IMG/VR virus record: IMGVR_UViG_3300032282_006987
Location: 1-41,492 of that record
DNA: 41,492 bases
Reading direction: 5' to 3' (one strand)
From: a virus
Below the pieces are notes generated by a model. That model was given only the letters and a program-made list of their open reading frames with translations, did no database searches and had not been told where the DNA came from. This document shows, in pieces, positions 26,040 to 34,742 of this stretch. Made by a program: the position numbers and the translations under genes. Position 1 is the first letter of the stretch, and the number at the start of each line of letters is the position of its first letter.

Positions 26040-26441
26040 ATGTATTCCGCAATATTACTGGACGAAAAATCTCAACTTGCTCTATCGTCGTGGGCAGATA
26101 AAAATATCAAGATCAATGGTGTTAGATTGCCGATTGTTGTTCGTGATAGTGGTTGGAATATGATTTGTCATCATATGACAATAAAGTTTGGCGGCACACC
26201 TGAGTTTGCAAAACAATATCTTGGCACAGAGCAAAAACTTGAAGTTACTCATTATGGTGTGAGTGATAAGGCAGTGGCTGTGCGTGTGGTGGGTTTTCAT
26301 AGTGAAAACAAGATTCCGCATATTACTGTAGCAGTGAATGCTAAAGGAGGCGGCAAACCAGTTGATAGCAACAAAATCACTGAATGGTTTGCAGTTGAAA
26401 AAGGTCCAACACTAAAAGGTGAAGTAAAAGAACTACAATGA
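26040..26441 (+). CDS. 2H-phosphoesterase-like protein
   Basis: This 133-residue protein carries two H-x-T motifs about 50 residues apart: H45-M-T47 in HHMTIKFGG and H94-I-T96 in PHITVAVN. That spacing and the hydrophobic setting resemble 2H phosphoesterases, including the cyclic phosphodiesterase domain of tRNA ligases, which opens the 2',3'-cyclic phosphate left by anticodon nucleases. It is small for the family. The kinase at 21296 lacks a 3'-phosphatase, and the RNA ligase at 28390 needs healed ends, so an end-healing role would fill the gap. The assignment is from two short motifs and context. Confidence 0.6.
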   Translation: MYSAILLDEKSQLALSSWADKNIKINGVRLPIVVRDSGWNMICHHMTIKFGGTPEFAKQYLGTEQKLEVTHYGVSDKAVAVRVVGFHSENKIPHITVAVNAKGGGKPVDSNKITEWFAVEKGPTLKGEVKELQ

Positions 26442-26656
26442 AAATCAACGACGCTGTGTTTTACACAGACAACACAACTGTTCGACTTGAAGTTGGTGAT
26501 AAAAGATATTATCTCACCAACGACAAAAAGGTATATAACATGCATCCAATCAATGTTATGGCGGATGAAATCAAGGGAGATGAACTGAAAGAAATCAAAT
26601 CTGCCGCAAAAGAAGGTGGATATAAAAACGATGAGGAAGTAAAGAAATGGTTGTAA
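26438..26656 (+). CDS. Small protein of unknown function
   Basis: This 72-residue protein overlaps the preceding gene by four bases (ATGA). It has a short beta-rich start (VRLEVGDKRYYLTNDKKVY) and an amphipathic helical end. No family is recognised. A bidirectional terminator follows immediately. Confidence 0.6.
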   Translation: MKINDAVFYTDNTTVRLEVGDKRYYLTNDKKVYNMHPINVMADEIKGDELKEIKSAAKEGGYKNDEEVKKWL

Positions 26657-26684
26657 AAAAACCCACCTTTTGGTGGGTTTTTTT
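26655..26684. terminator. Bidirectional terminator between convergent genes
   Basis: AACCCACC (26660-26667) pairs with GGTGGGTT (26672-26679) around TTTT. It has a T-run on its 3' side and an A-run on its 5' side, so it can end transcription from both directions, between the 26438 gene and the - strand gene. Confidence 0.92.
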
Positions 26685-26685
26685 A

Positions 26686-28308
26686 TTAAACAGTTGGACC
26701 AGATTCAGGGGTTGGATTATATGATAAAATCCACTTCAATGATTGTGACAATGTTGATTTTCTGTCGGTTCCTTGAACAGTGTGTACTGGTTTTTTCTTT
26801 GATACACTCAAGTCATATATATCTGTAGATGTGTCGTTGATCATAGCAATCTTCATTTTGGTATAATCAACCTTGGATTTATTTTTTGCTGGTTTCTTTA
26901 TTTTTGGTGGCAAGAAATATACCTTTTCATACTTGTCTGCGTTTTCAATGGTGTCCACAACAGTTTGTGGGTCTTTGAACTTGAATCTGGGACCAGAAGA
27001 CAGAATTTTGATAGTGTTCATCACCGAGTTTGTATCTGGATTTATACTCATGATATTTTTTGCTGCGTCTTGAGCATATGCCATAACATCTTCAAACTTA
27101 GCAAACTTGGCGGCTGGTTCGTGATAACGAATACGAATATTGACCCAAGCCAATGCTTGTAGTTGATATGATGTTAGTCCAACCTTTTGTGCTTCTTCGT
27201 GCAGAATCTTGACCAAGTTTTGACGTACCACATCATCTCCAAACAGTTTCATCACAACGCTATTCACAATACCTTCTTGTTTCTTTTTGAGTTGAGAGAT
27301 CTTTTTAGCAAGAGCAGCTTCTTCTGGAGAAAGTTTTGGTTTCTTTGGTTTGCCAGTGGCTTCATCTATTCCTCCATCATCTTCGGAACTCAAATATTGA
27401 ATCCATTCGGATACGTCTTCTTCTACCATTCTTTGCAGTGGCTTGTCAAAAAATACTCTGATCATCCAACGGTCCACGGTTGCTGGATCAATTTGACCTT
27501 CCCATTTTTTGCCGGGAAATACAAGATTCAAAAAGAAAGAGTTTATCTTTGTTCCACCGATTTTTAGCACGCCGCTTTGCAAATCTTTGTATAGTTGGTC
27601 TTTGTTGATTTTTGTACGATTGGCAAGATAGTATTTCACAAACAGATTGAAGTTTGGAATCTTTGCATTGGCAACGGTGATTTCACTAAAAACATCATCT
27701 TGACCTTTGCGAGCACCTTGTGCGACTTTACCACCCTTATAGTCTTTCTTTGGAACCAACAGATCAGCATAGTTTGATCCTTTGTTTTGGAAAGTCTTGA
27801 GATATTCTAAACTCTTTGCGTCCATGTTATTTTTTACATTGGCTGATAGCTGGCTCAACATAGCAATGCCTTCTGGCGTTTTTGAATCTTCGGTCACTGC
27901 TTTGTATAACTTGGCAGCTTCTAATATATTTTGGTCCAATGCAGTGTTGGCTGAACAATATGCACATGCTGCCAGAAACAAGCAAGCATCTGTTTCTCCC
28001 ATATTTTGGAAAATTAATTTGTTGAAGTTGTCATACCAATATGCATATGTGTCCAACTTTTGTTTCAGTTCTGGAGGCGCTTTGAGATAGTCGTCCACTT
28101 CTTTTTTCAAATTACCCATTTCCAATTTAATGGGAATCTCAACTTCCACCGATTTATTATCAACATTGAAACTGAGTTTAACTGGAAATGTGTCTTTTGA
28201 CTTGAAACTCGGTGATACAAGTTGATTATAAAAATCGGGTCCAGTCATGGCTTCAAGCAATTGGGCAATTTCAAAGTCATCCAGTTCAAGCATTTCGTTT
28301 AGATTCAT
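26686..28308 (-). CDS. Large protein of unknown function, the only minus-strand gene
   Basis: This 540-residue protein is the one clear coding region on the - strand. I do not recognise it. It starts MNLNEMLELDDFEIAQLLEAM, has no signal peptide or membrane segment, and is rich in Lys, Asp and hydrophobic helix-forming stretches. Residues about 105-135 (DACLFLAACAYCSANTALDQ) form a Cys- and Ala-rich helix pair. Residues about 315-345 form a charged coiled-coil-like segment (EEAALAKKISQLKKKQEG). The middle has KWEGQIDPATVDRWMIRVFF. Codon use looks like its neighbours. It is convergent with the 26438 gene and divergent from the RNA ligase, so it probably has its own promoter in 28309-28389. A virion or DNA-metabolism role cannot be decided. 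Confidence 0.75.
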   Translation of the reverse strand: MNLNEMLELDDFEIAQLLEAMTGPDFYNQLVSPSFKSKDTFPVKLSFNVDNKSVEVEIPIKLEMGNLKKEVDDYLKAPPELKQKLDTYAYWYDNFNKLIFQNMGETDACLFLAACAYCSANTALDQNILEAAKLYKAVTEDSKTPEGIAMLSQLSANVKNNMDAKSLEYLKTFQNKGSNYADLLVPKKDYKGGKVAQGARKGQDDVFSEITVANAKIPNFNLFVKYYLANRTKINKDQLYKDLQSGVLKIGGTKINSFFLNLVFPGKKWEGQIDPATVDRWMIRVFFDKPLQRMVEEDVSEWIQYLSSEDDGGIDEATGKPKKPKLSPEEAALAKKISQLKKKQEGIVNSVVMKLFGDDVVRQNLVKILHEEAQKVGLTSYQLQALAWVNIRIRYHEPAAKFAKFEDVMAYAQDAAKNIMSINPDTNSVMNTIKILSSGPRFKFKDPQTVVDTIENADKYEKVYFLPPKIKKPAKNKSKVDYTKMKIAMINDTSTDIYDLSVSKKKPVHTVQGTDRKSTLSQSLKWILSYNPTPESGPTV

Positions 28309-28352
28309 AAGTTTGTGTATAATAAATATATATCAAGATCCATAAAAAGTCC

Positions 28353-28380
28353 TTGACTTGTTGCTATTTTTGTTCATAGT
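28353..28380 (+). promoter_or_regulatory. Promoter TTGACT-N16-CATAGT before RNA ligase
   Basis: TTGACT (28353-28358) and CATAGT (28375-28380) are 16 bases apart, with TGTTCATA identical in place to the rIIA promoter. The ligase ATG at 28390 is nine bases after the -10, so the mRNA would be leaderless or nearly so. Confidence 0.72.
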
Positions 28381-28389
28381 ATAGTCATT

Positions 28390-29415
28390 ATGAGTGAACG
28401 TAAATTAGCCTCAATTCAAGTTATCAAAGAAATTCTGCCCATCGAAGGTGCAGACAAGATTGTTTGTGTAAAAATCCTTGGGTGGCAATGTGTGGCATTG
28501 AAGACGGAATTCAAAGTTAATGACCTTTGCGTATTTTTTGAAATTGACTCTGTTCTACCAATTGCCCAATGGAATGATCACTTGCGTAAAGAACCAAACA
28601 AACCATTGCGTATAAAAACTATACGACTTCGTGGACAATTGAGCCAAGGACTTGCATTGCCTCTTTCTATTATTCCAGCTGGAGAATATGAAGTGGGTCA
28701 AGACATAACCGCTTTGGTTGGTGTTGAAAAATACGAGCCTATTGTTCCTGCCCATCTATCTGGTATGGTCAAAGGCAACTTTCCTGCTTTCTTGCACAAG
28801 ACAGACGAAGTTCGTTTGCAATCTGAACCAAGGGTACTTGATGAAGCTATATCCAAAGGTCTTGTGCTCGTTGGCACACTCAAAATGGACGGTACAAGCT
28901 TTACTTCATACCGACGCGATGATGAGTTTGGTGTTTGTTCTCGCAACCTTGACTTAAAGGAAACAGAAGGTAATGCTCATTGGAGAATGGCACGCAAGTT
29001 GAAACTTGAAGAAATTCTTCGCAGCGAACCTCGTAATCTTTCTATTCAAGGAGAAATTTGCGGCCCATCTATTCAAGCAAATCGTCTTGGTTTATCGGAA
29101 TCTAAATTGTATCTTTTCAATCTATTTGATATAGACGCAGGGAAATATCTTTCTCATACCGAACTGTCTGCTTTTGCAGAAAAGCATATGTTGAATATGG
29201 TTCCAACTGTATATCGTCTTGATTTTGGCGGCGTTGTTGGTCCAAGAGATGTTAATCATTTACTCGATATTGCCAACAATCTAAACTATGACAATGGTAC
29301 ACCCGCCGAAGGCATTGTTTGGCGTTCTGCGTGTGAAACTTACAGCGATGTTCTCAAAGGTAGAATGAGTTTCAAGACCATCAGCAATCGTTTTCTTGAA
29401 AAATATAAAGAATGA
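28390..29415 (+). CDS. RNA ligase with N-terminal OB-like domain (DraRnl/Rnl5-like)
   Basis: This 341-residue protein is a nucleotidyltransferase-superfamily RNA ligase. The active-site lysine lies in KMDGTS (motif I, near residue 165). Motif III-like sequence is FGVCSRNLDL. IQGEICGPSIQANRLG and EGIVWRS match motifs IIIa and IV. SFKTISNRFL matches motif V. The first 140 residues form a separate domain of the kind found before the ligase core in the Deinococcus Rnl5 group, rather than the C-terminal domain of T4 Rnl1 or Rnl2. With the kinase and 2H-like protein it would reseal cut tRNAs. It stands alone after its own promoter. Confidence 0.88.
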   Translation: MSERKLASIQVIKEILPIEGADKIVCVKILGWQCVALKTEFKVNDLCVFFEIDSVLPIAQWNDHLRKEPNKPLRIKTIRLRGQLSQGLALPLSIIPAGEYEVGQDITALVGVEKYEPIVPAHLSGMVKGNFPAFLHKTDEVRLQSEPRVLDEAISKGLVLVGTLKMDGTSFTSYRRDDEFGVCSRNLDLKETEGNAHWRMARKLKLEEILRSEPRNLSIQGEICGPSIQANRLGLSESKLYLFNLFDIDAGKYLSHTELSAFAEKHMLNMVPTVYRLDFGGVVGPRDVNHLLDIANNLNYDNGTPAEGIVWRSACETYSDVLKGRMSFKTISNRFLEKYKE

Positions 29416-29457
29416 TCGTCGGATAATATACAAGGCTGTATATACATATATAAAAAG

Positions 29458-29486
29458 TTTTTTACGATTTGAGTTGTATATATAAT
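29458..29486 (+). promoter_or_regulatory. Possible promoter for the curli-like cassette
   Basis: TATAAT (29481-29486) lies 12 bases before the CsgF start, in very AT-rich sequence with only a run of T at the -35 place. It is weak, and it lacks the TTGAC[AT] element of the other promoters in the window. Confidence 0.3.
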
Positions 29487-29497
29487 ATGTATTTGCG

Positions 29498-29956
29498 ATG
29501 AAACTCGCAACATATATTATATTATTATTGGCACCATTCTGTCATGTTTATGGCAGTGACATGGTGCACAGTTTTAAGAGTTCTTCGTTCAACGGAGTCA
29601 ACTTCTCTGCCACAGCAATGACGATTGAGAACTTGGGACGCACAAGAAAACAGGCAGTAAAAGACCAAGCCAAAGCATCGGCTGAACAAGCCGCAGCACA
29701 AGCCCAGAATACCCCTTTAAACTCGTTTATAAACAATTTGCAGGCCAGAATATACTCACAGTTGGCCTCGCAGGTTACGGACAAGATATTCAATTCTTCC
29801 GGCGAAACGTTTGGTATAATTAATCTTCAAGGTGGTGCAACTGTTACTTGGCAGCGTAATGGTGATTTTGCAACACTTTATATAGTAGATCCGTCAAGCG
29901 GAAGCACAACTCAAATAACCGTTCCAGTCGGTTCCTTGACGCCACCAACCGGATGA
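29498..29956 (+). CDS. CsgF-like curli assembly protein
   Basis: This 152-residue secreted protein has a signal peptide (hydrophobic 3-16, cleavage near VYGS-D). After it, MVHSFKSSSFNG resembles the start of mature CsgF, which inserts into the CsgG channel and couples nucleation to secretion. The distal part (TPLNSFINNLQARIYSQL, then the beta segment NGDFATLYIVDPSSGSTTQI) also follows CsgF. An Ala/Gln-rich stretch (about 50-70) replaces the family's NSAQAQ region. It overlaps the csgG-like gene by four bases. The assignment is good at the level of domain order; sequence identity looks low. Confidence 0.8.
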   Translation: MKLATYIILLLAPFCHVYGSDMVHSFKSSSFNGVNFSATAMTIENLGRTRKQAVKDQAKASAEQAAAQAQNTPLNSFINNLQARIYSQLASQVTDKIFNSSGETFGIINLQGGATVTWQRNGDFATLYIVDPSSGSTTQITVPVGSLTPPTG

Positions 29957-30750
29957 CGAAGCATGTTTTACTTATTTTAATATTGTTATTAAGTGGATGC
30001 GGTTCTTTCCCCCAAAAGCCAAGAATCATTGATGCGCCCAAAACCCAATTTTCTCCAATGGAGAAAGAATTGAATGATCTACCAGAACTGGAAGGTCAAA
30101 AGATAACTATTGGGGTATATGGATTTGCGGATAAAACCGGCGCAAGAAAGACAGCAGACAATTATGCATCATTTTCTGCTGCTGTAACACAAGGAGCAGA
30201 AAGTTGGCTCATTGATGCTTTGCGCCAAGCGGGACACGGAGCGTGGTTTCAAGTATTGGAACGTGCAAGTTTGGATAATGTAATCAAAGAACGACAACTC
30301 ATTTCACAAACCAGAGAAACATTTCAAGGCAGAAACTCCGAGAAACTAACTCCAATGCTTTTTGCCGGAATATTGGCAGAAGGTGGAATTATTGGATATG
30401 ATAGTAATATTCTGACGGGAGGTGCGGGAGCAAGTATATTGGGTATATCAACCAACGCTCAATATCGCAAAGATGTAGTTACAGTTTCGTTGAGATTTGT
30501 GAGCGTACAAACGGGCGAGATACTTTTGAGCACAGCCGTAACAAAAACAATTTCCAGTGTAGCAATATCCGGCAACTTATTCAAATTTTATGAACATGGC
30601 ACATTGCCAGTAGAATCTGAATTGGGGTTAACCGCCAATGAACCAAATACCATTGCAGTTAGAAGTGCAATAGAAAAGGCAGTCATAGATATAATCAATG
30701 AAGGTGAAAGAATGAAACTCTGGAAATACAAACCCAACAAAACACAATGA
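29953..30750 (+). CDS. CsgG-like outer-membrane curli secretion channel
   Basis: This 265-residue lipoprotein has a lipobox LLSGC with acylated C16. Its body follows the CsgG family: KITIGVYGFADKTGARK near residue 50, SFSAAVTQGAESWLIDAL, FQVLERASLDNVIKERQL, then GGIIGYDSNILTGGAGA and the strand pair YRKDVVTVSLRFVSVQTGEIL. CsgG forms a nonameric pore that exports unfolded curlin subunits. Length is close to E. coli CsgG (277). It is translationally coupled on both sides (ATGA overlaps). CsgE, CsgC and the regulator CsgD are not visible. The family call is firm. Confidence 0.92.
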   Translation: MTKHVLLILILLLSGCGSFPQKPRIIDAPKTQFSPMEKELNDLPELEGQKITIGVYGFADKTGARKTADNYASFSAAVTQGAESWLIDALRQAGHGAWFQVLERASLDNVIKERQLISQTRETFQGRNSEKLTPMLFAGILAEGGIIGYDSNILTGGAGASILGISTNAQYRKDVVTVSLRFVSVQTGEILLSTAVTKTISSVAISGNLFKFYEHGTLPVESELGLTANEPNTIAVRSAIEKAVIDIINEGERMKLWKYKPNKTQ

Positions 30751-31559
30751 ACAAACTAATAACAACCCTAATGGTTATGTGTTTTACTCTGATCGCGTTT
30801 GGTCAGAATCAAATATATGTCAATCAAGTCACTACTGCTGGTAGCATGACTTTTGTCCAAGTTGGGAGTCTCAATAAAATTGGAACTTCGGCTGGGGCAC
30901 CATCAGACATCACAGGTGATAGCATCATCTTTGAAAATCGCCAAATCGGCAATAACAACAACACGCTATTCTCCATTACTGGTGCCAATAATCTAAAATT
31001 TTTGTCAGCATATACCGGAGATAACAACGACCAAAGATATTACTTTGATGGAGCAACCAATAATATGAACTTCTCTTTTACTGGAAACAGTAATAAGTTT
31101 CTATTCAATAAAGATACCACGGTTGATCATACGTCGGATACTGACACTTCAAAAGCAACCTTATCGTTTTCAGATTTGAAGTTTAATGTAACGGGTAATT
31201 CCAATATACTGAAGTTTGCGGTTGATGGTGGAAAATATAATTATTTGGATTATACTATCATTGGCAATTCCAACACGATCAAATCGACTCAAATTGGTAT
31301 GGTTGGTGGTGCAATTGCTGCAAAGGATGGACACGAACAAACTGTTTCTATTACCGGAAGCAGCAACGATGTAACCATCTATCAAGCCGGTTTAGAAAAG
31401 CAAACATTCAACTACACACTGCTTGGCAGCACCAATACCGTTCGTATTGTGCAAACAACACTCGGATATGCTCCACTCATGACATTGAATCAAAATGGCT
31501 CCAATGGGCCAGCAGGAACAGCAAGCACAACTGCTACAATATCACCACCATCTCTGTAA
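30747..31559 (+). CDS. Curlin-like repeat fibre protein
   Basis: This 270-residue protein has a signal peptide (hydrophobic 4-18, cleavage near AFGQ). It then carries short repeats built on G-[NSD]-x-N turns at about residues 68, 79, 91, 102, 113, 150, 173, 204 and 227, each followed by alternating polar and hydrophobic strands with Gln or Thr, as in curlin amyloid repeats. It lies directly after the CsgG-like channel with an ATGA overlap, so it is the best candidate for the exported subunit. It may be a major fibre protein or a nucleator like CsgB. The repeat spacing is looser than in CsgA (about 22 residues). Confidence 0.72.
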   Translation: MNKLITTLMVMCFTLIAFGQNQIYVNQVTTAGSMTFVQVGSLNKIGTSAGAPSDITGDSIIFENRQIGNNNNTLFSITGANNLKFLSAYTGDNNDQRYYFDGATNNMNFSFTGNSNKFLFNKDTTVDHTSDTDTSKATLSFSDLKFNVTGNSNILKFAVDGGKYNYLDYTIIGNSNTIKSTQIGMVGGAIAAKDGHEQTVSITGSSNDVTIYQAGLEKQTFNYTLLGSTNTVRIVQTTLGYAPLMTLNQNGSNGPAGTASTTATISPPSL

Positions 31560-31561
31560 TA

Positions 31562-32665
31562 ATGAGATCAAGTGTTATAGCGGCAATGATTGGAGTTCTA
31601 TGCTCCAGTCTATTTGGCGCAGCCGGTAAAATAACCGAGGTGACTGGCCCTACGCAAGTTAGTAGGGCCAGCACCAAATTGGAGGGTAAAATTGATGTGG
31701 GCATTGAAATGGACGACACCATTGAAACCCTAAAAGGTAGAGCAGGCATAACATTTGAAGATGGCACAATAGTGCAATGCACAGAGTTCAGTAAACTAAT
31801 TATAGATACATTTGTGTATGATCCAGCAAGTGGCAAAGGCAAGATTGGACTAAAAGCATCGTTGGGTACTGTGAGATATGCATCCGGATTGATTGCCAAG
31901 AATAATAAAGAAGAAGTGAAGGTAAAAACTCCCACAGCATCTATATCTGTGCGTGGCACGGACTTTTCGATGACGGTAGACGAACTTGGCAGAAGTCTTG
32001 TTATTCTGCTACCATCCAGACCAGAACTTGGCCCACCGGTGGTTGGGCAAATAACTGTCAGCAATGGTCTGGGAACGGTTGTATTGACCAAGGCATATCA
32101 AGCAACATTTGTAGCATCATCAACTGTTGCACCGTCTGCACCAGTCTTGCTAAATCTTGACGATGAAAGTCATGTCAACAATATGTTGCTCATAGACACT
32201 CCAAAGAGTGTAAAGGAAGCGGCAAAGGAAGCTAAGAAAGCGTCTGCACAAGTATCCAAGTCCGATGATGAAGGGTCGAACAAAAAGAAACCAGAGAGCA
32301 AGACATCTATTCCACAGGCGGCAGAAACAACTACCGCAACAGCACAGCAACAAGAGCAACCAACACCAACAGAAACGAAACTGGATATCAACGCACTAAA
32401 GCCGGAAACAAATAAAACTGTTATGGAAGCAATATCCAAGAAGGTGGAATCTCCAACCGTATCTATACCAACAACTACAACAAATAATGGCTTTACTACG
32501 GACGGAACTCGTGCTATCTTATATGTATCCAATGGTAACAATGTTGTATGGTATACTCTCAAATATGACACCAATGCCAATATCAACATAACAACCAAAG
32601 ATGGCTCCACAGATTATCCTCTTAATTTCGGCGGAAAACTGAAGATCAATATCATACAAAAATGA
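31562..32665 (+). CDS. FecR-domain secreted protein
   Basis: This 367-residue protein has a signal peptide (1-20, cleavage near LFGAAG) and a FecR-type beta domain (about 22-190). The domain includes GRAGITFEDGTIVQ, the tandem turn SLGTVRYASG and TPTASISVRGTDFSM, the usual family signature. A long Lys/Glu/Thr/Gln-rich disordered linker follows (about 205-310), then a small C-terminal beta domain. Bacterial FecR-domain proteins of this type are often found beside CHASE2 adenylate cyclases, which is the case here: the next gene overlaps by four bases. It is probably periplasmic or surface-exposed and may sense or bind the exported fibre. Confidence 0.85.
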   Translation: MRSSVIAAMIGVLCSSLFGAAGKITEVTGPTQVSRASTKLEGKIDVGIEMDDTIETLKGRAGITFEDGTIVQCTEFSKLIIDTFVYDPASGKGKIGLKASLGTVRYASGLIAKNNKEEVKVKTPTASISVRGTDFSMTVDELGRSLVILLPSRPELGPPVVGQITVSNGLGTVVLTKAYQATFVASSTVAPSAPVLLNLDDESHVNNMLLIDTPKSVKEAAKEAKKASAQVSKSDDEGSNKKKPESKTSIPQAAETTTATAQQQEQPTPTETKLDINALKPETNKTVMEAISKKVESPTVSIPTTTTNNGFTTDGTRAILYVSNGNNVVWYTLKYDTNANINITTKDGSTDYPLNFGGKLKINIIQK

Positions 32666-34722
32666 AGTCGCACATACTAAAAATATTTGGAGTTGGGTTA
32701 GTAATACTGGTAGGGTTGATTGCCTTGAGAATATACGACCCATATCCGATAGAAGTATTGCGTTTAAAAGGATTGGATTATTATCAACGCACACAAGACA
32801 AAGTTAAAAGCGAAAATATCATCATTGTTGAAATTGATGAAAATAGTTTGGAAGAAAAGGGACAATGGCCTTGGCCGAGAAATGAATTGGCAGCTGGTAT
32901 CAAGAAAGCATTTGAAAATGAAGCAGCCACTGTAGTATTACCAATTATATTTGCAGAAAAAGATAGAATGGGTGGAGATGCAGCATTTGTGGAAATATTG
33001 GGAAAAGTACCAGTAATCACCGCACAATCTGCGGCGGTAAAAGGCAAAGGCGTGCCAGTGCCAAGAGGTATGGCAACGATTGGTGGAAGTGCAGATGGAT
33101 GGTTATATGATTATCCCAATGCAATTGGACCAGTAAAAGAAATAGGCGAATCATCTGCTGGCGTGGGAATGTTATTGACCGCACCTGAACTTGACGGCGT
33201 GGTACGAAGATTGCCATTGGTGGTACAAGTAAAAAAAGAAAAATATCCAACCATGCCATTGGAAATATTACGTGTGTTTGGAGGCGAACCAAGCTATCAA
33301 GCAAAAATAAATGAAGCAGGAGTTCAAGCCATAAGAGTAAAAGGCTCTACTCCAATCAACACAGATGCGAATGGCAGAGTATGGGTGAACTTCAAGTACA
33401 AGTTCGATAACATGTCCTACACAGACAAGGACTGGAGTCGATTGAAAGGAAAGATTGCGGTAATGGCACTTACAGCAGAAGGACTGGCCAACACAGTGGC
33501 AACTCCTGTAGGAACAGCATATGGACACGAAGTCAGCATGCAGACGCTGCAAATGTTGGTTGATGGAAACAGATTAGAAAGAAAAGCAGAGTTTGATTTA
33601 TATGAACTGGCGGTTGGAGTATTGCTTGGATTAATTCTTATAACAGTGGCCGCATATCTTGGCTATGTTTATAATGGAATATTGGTAAAGGCATCTGTGG
33701 CTGGGTGTATGTTTGTTGGATTTTATTTGTTCAAGAAGCATGGTTATTTGATTGATTATACTTGGCCGATTATGGCTGCATTTTTGCCGTGGGTTGGTGC
33801 CATCTTTATGAGATTTGTTATGGAGTTCAAGTTGAAGATGCAAATCAAGAAGCAGTTTGGAACATATCTTTCTCCAGCACTGGTTGAAAAACTACAAAAA
33901 AATCCAGGTTTGCTCAAACTTGGTGGCGATGAAAGAGAATTGAGCATCATGTTCACAGACGTTCGTGGATTTACATCTATTTCAGAGCATTATGGCAAGA
34001 ATGTACAAGGTCTGACCATGATCATGAACAGATACATGACTGCCATGACCGAAGCCATTCTGAAAAATGATGGTACTCTAGATAAATATATAGGTGATGC
34101 TCAGATGGCATTTTGGAATGCACCATTGGATGACCCACATCACGCAAAAAATGCCACAAAAACAGCAATGCAGATGCTAAAAAGACTAGATGAATTCAAT
34201 GCCGAAATAGCAGCCGAAGGTGTGCCAGCATTTGGTATGGGATTGGGTATAAATACAGGTCAAGTGGTGGTAGGAAATATGGGTTCTAGCCAACGATTTG
34301 ATTATACTTGCCTTGGCGACCATGTAAATCTTGCTTCTAGATTAGAAGGTCAAAGCAAACCATATGGTGTGCGTATTGTGATTGGCCCAAGAACGTTTGA
34401 GCACATCAGAAATGATTATCAATGCTTTGAGATGGATTGTATCGCCGTCAAAGGTAAAAAAGATGGCACGCGAATTTATACAGTACTTGAAAATAACTTG
34501 AGTGAAAGCCAGTATAATATAGTTGTATCTGGTCATTTTGCTTTTCTAAATGATTATAGAATGCAAAGATGGGATGGTGCAATATCTCATGCCAACGAAC
34601 TCATGACGCAGAATAAAGAAATGAAAAAGTATTATGAAATGATGGTCGAAAGAATAATGGAACTTCGTACCAGCAATCTTGACTCAAGTTGGGATGGTGT
34701 TTTTAGAGCAAATTCTAAATAA
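32662..34722 (+). CDS. CHASE2-domain membrane adenylate cyclase (class III)
   Basis: This 686-residue protein has an N-terminal membrane anchor (about 5-22) and an extracytoplasmic CHASE2 sensor domain (about 25-310, with IIIVEIDENSLEEKGQWPWPR and GVVRRLPL). Transmembrane helices fall in the region 316-395, and a class III cyclase catalytic domain starts near 425. Metal-binding Asp residues are in FTDVRGF (431-437) and YIGDAQMAFWNAP. The transition-state Asn/Arg region is DHVNLASRLEG near 552. The product is predicted to be cAMP, but cGMP cannot be ruled out by eye. It overlaps the FecR gene by four bases. A nucleotide cyclase in a phage is very unusual. It could raise cAMP in the infected host. 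Confidence 0.92.
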   Translation: MKSHILKIFGVGLVILVGLIALRIYDPYPIEVLRLKGLDYYQRTQDKVKSENIIIVEIDENSLEEKGQWPWPRNELAAGIKKAFENEAATVVLPIIFAEKDRMGGDAAFVEILGKVPVITAQSAAVKGKGVPVPRGMATIGGSADGWLYDYPNAIGPVKEIGESSAGVGMLLTAPELDGVVRRLPLVVQVKKEKYPTMPLEILRVFGGEPSYQAKINEAGVQAIRVKGSTPINTDANGRVWVNFKYKFDNMSYTDKDWSRLKGKIAVMALTAEGLANTVATPVGTAYGHEVSMQTLQMLVDGNRLERKAEFDLYELAVGVLLGLILITVAAYLGYVYNGILVKASVAGCMFVGFYLFKKHGYLIDYTWPIMAAFLPWVGAIFMRFVMEFKLKMQIKKQFGTYLSPALVEKLQKNPGLLKLGGDERELSIMFTDVRGFTSISEHYGKNVQGLTMIMNRYMTAMTEAILKNDGTLDKYIGDAQMAFWNAPLDDPHHAKNATKTAMQMLKRLDEFNAEIAAEGVPAFGMGLGINTGQVVVGNMGSSQRFDYTCLGDHVNLASRLEGQSKPYGVRIVIGPRTFEHIRNDYQCFEMDCIAVKGKKDGTRIYTVLENNLSESQYNIVVSGHFAFLNDYRMQRWDGAISHANELMTQNKEMKKYYEMMVERIMELRTSNLDSSWDGVFRANSK

Positions 34723-34742
34723 ACTTTTTATAAAACATAATT

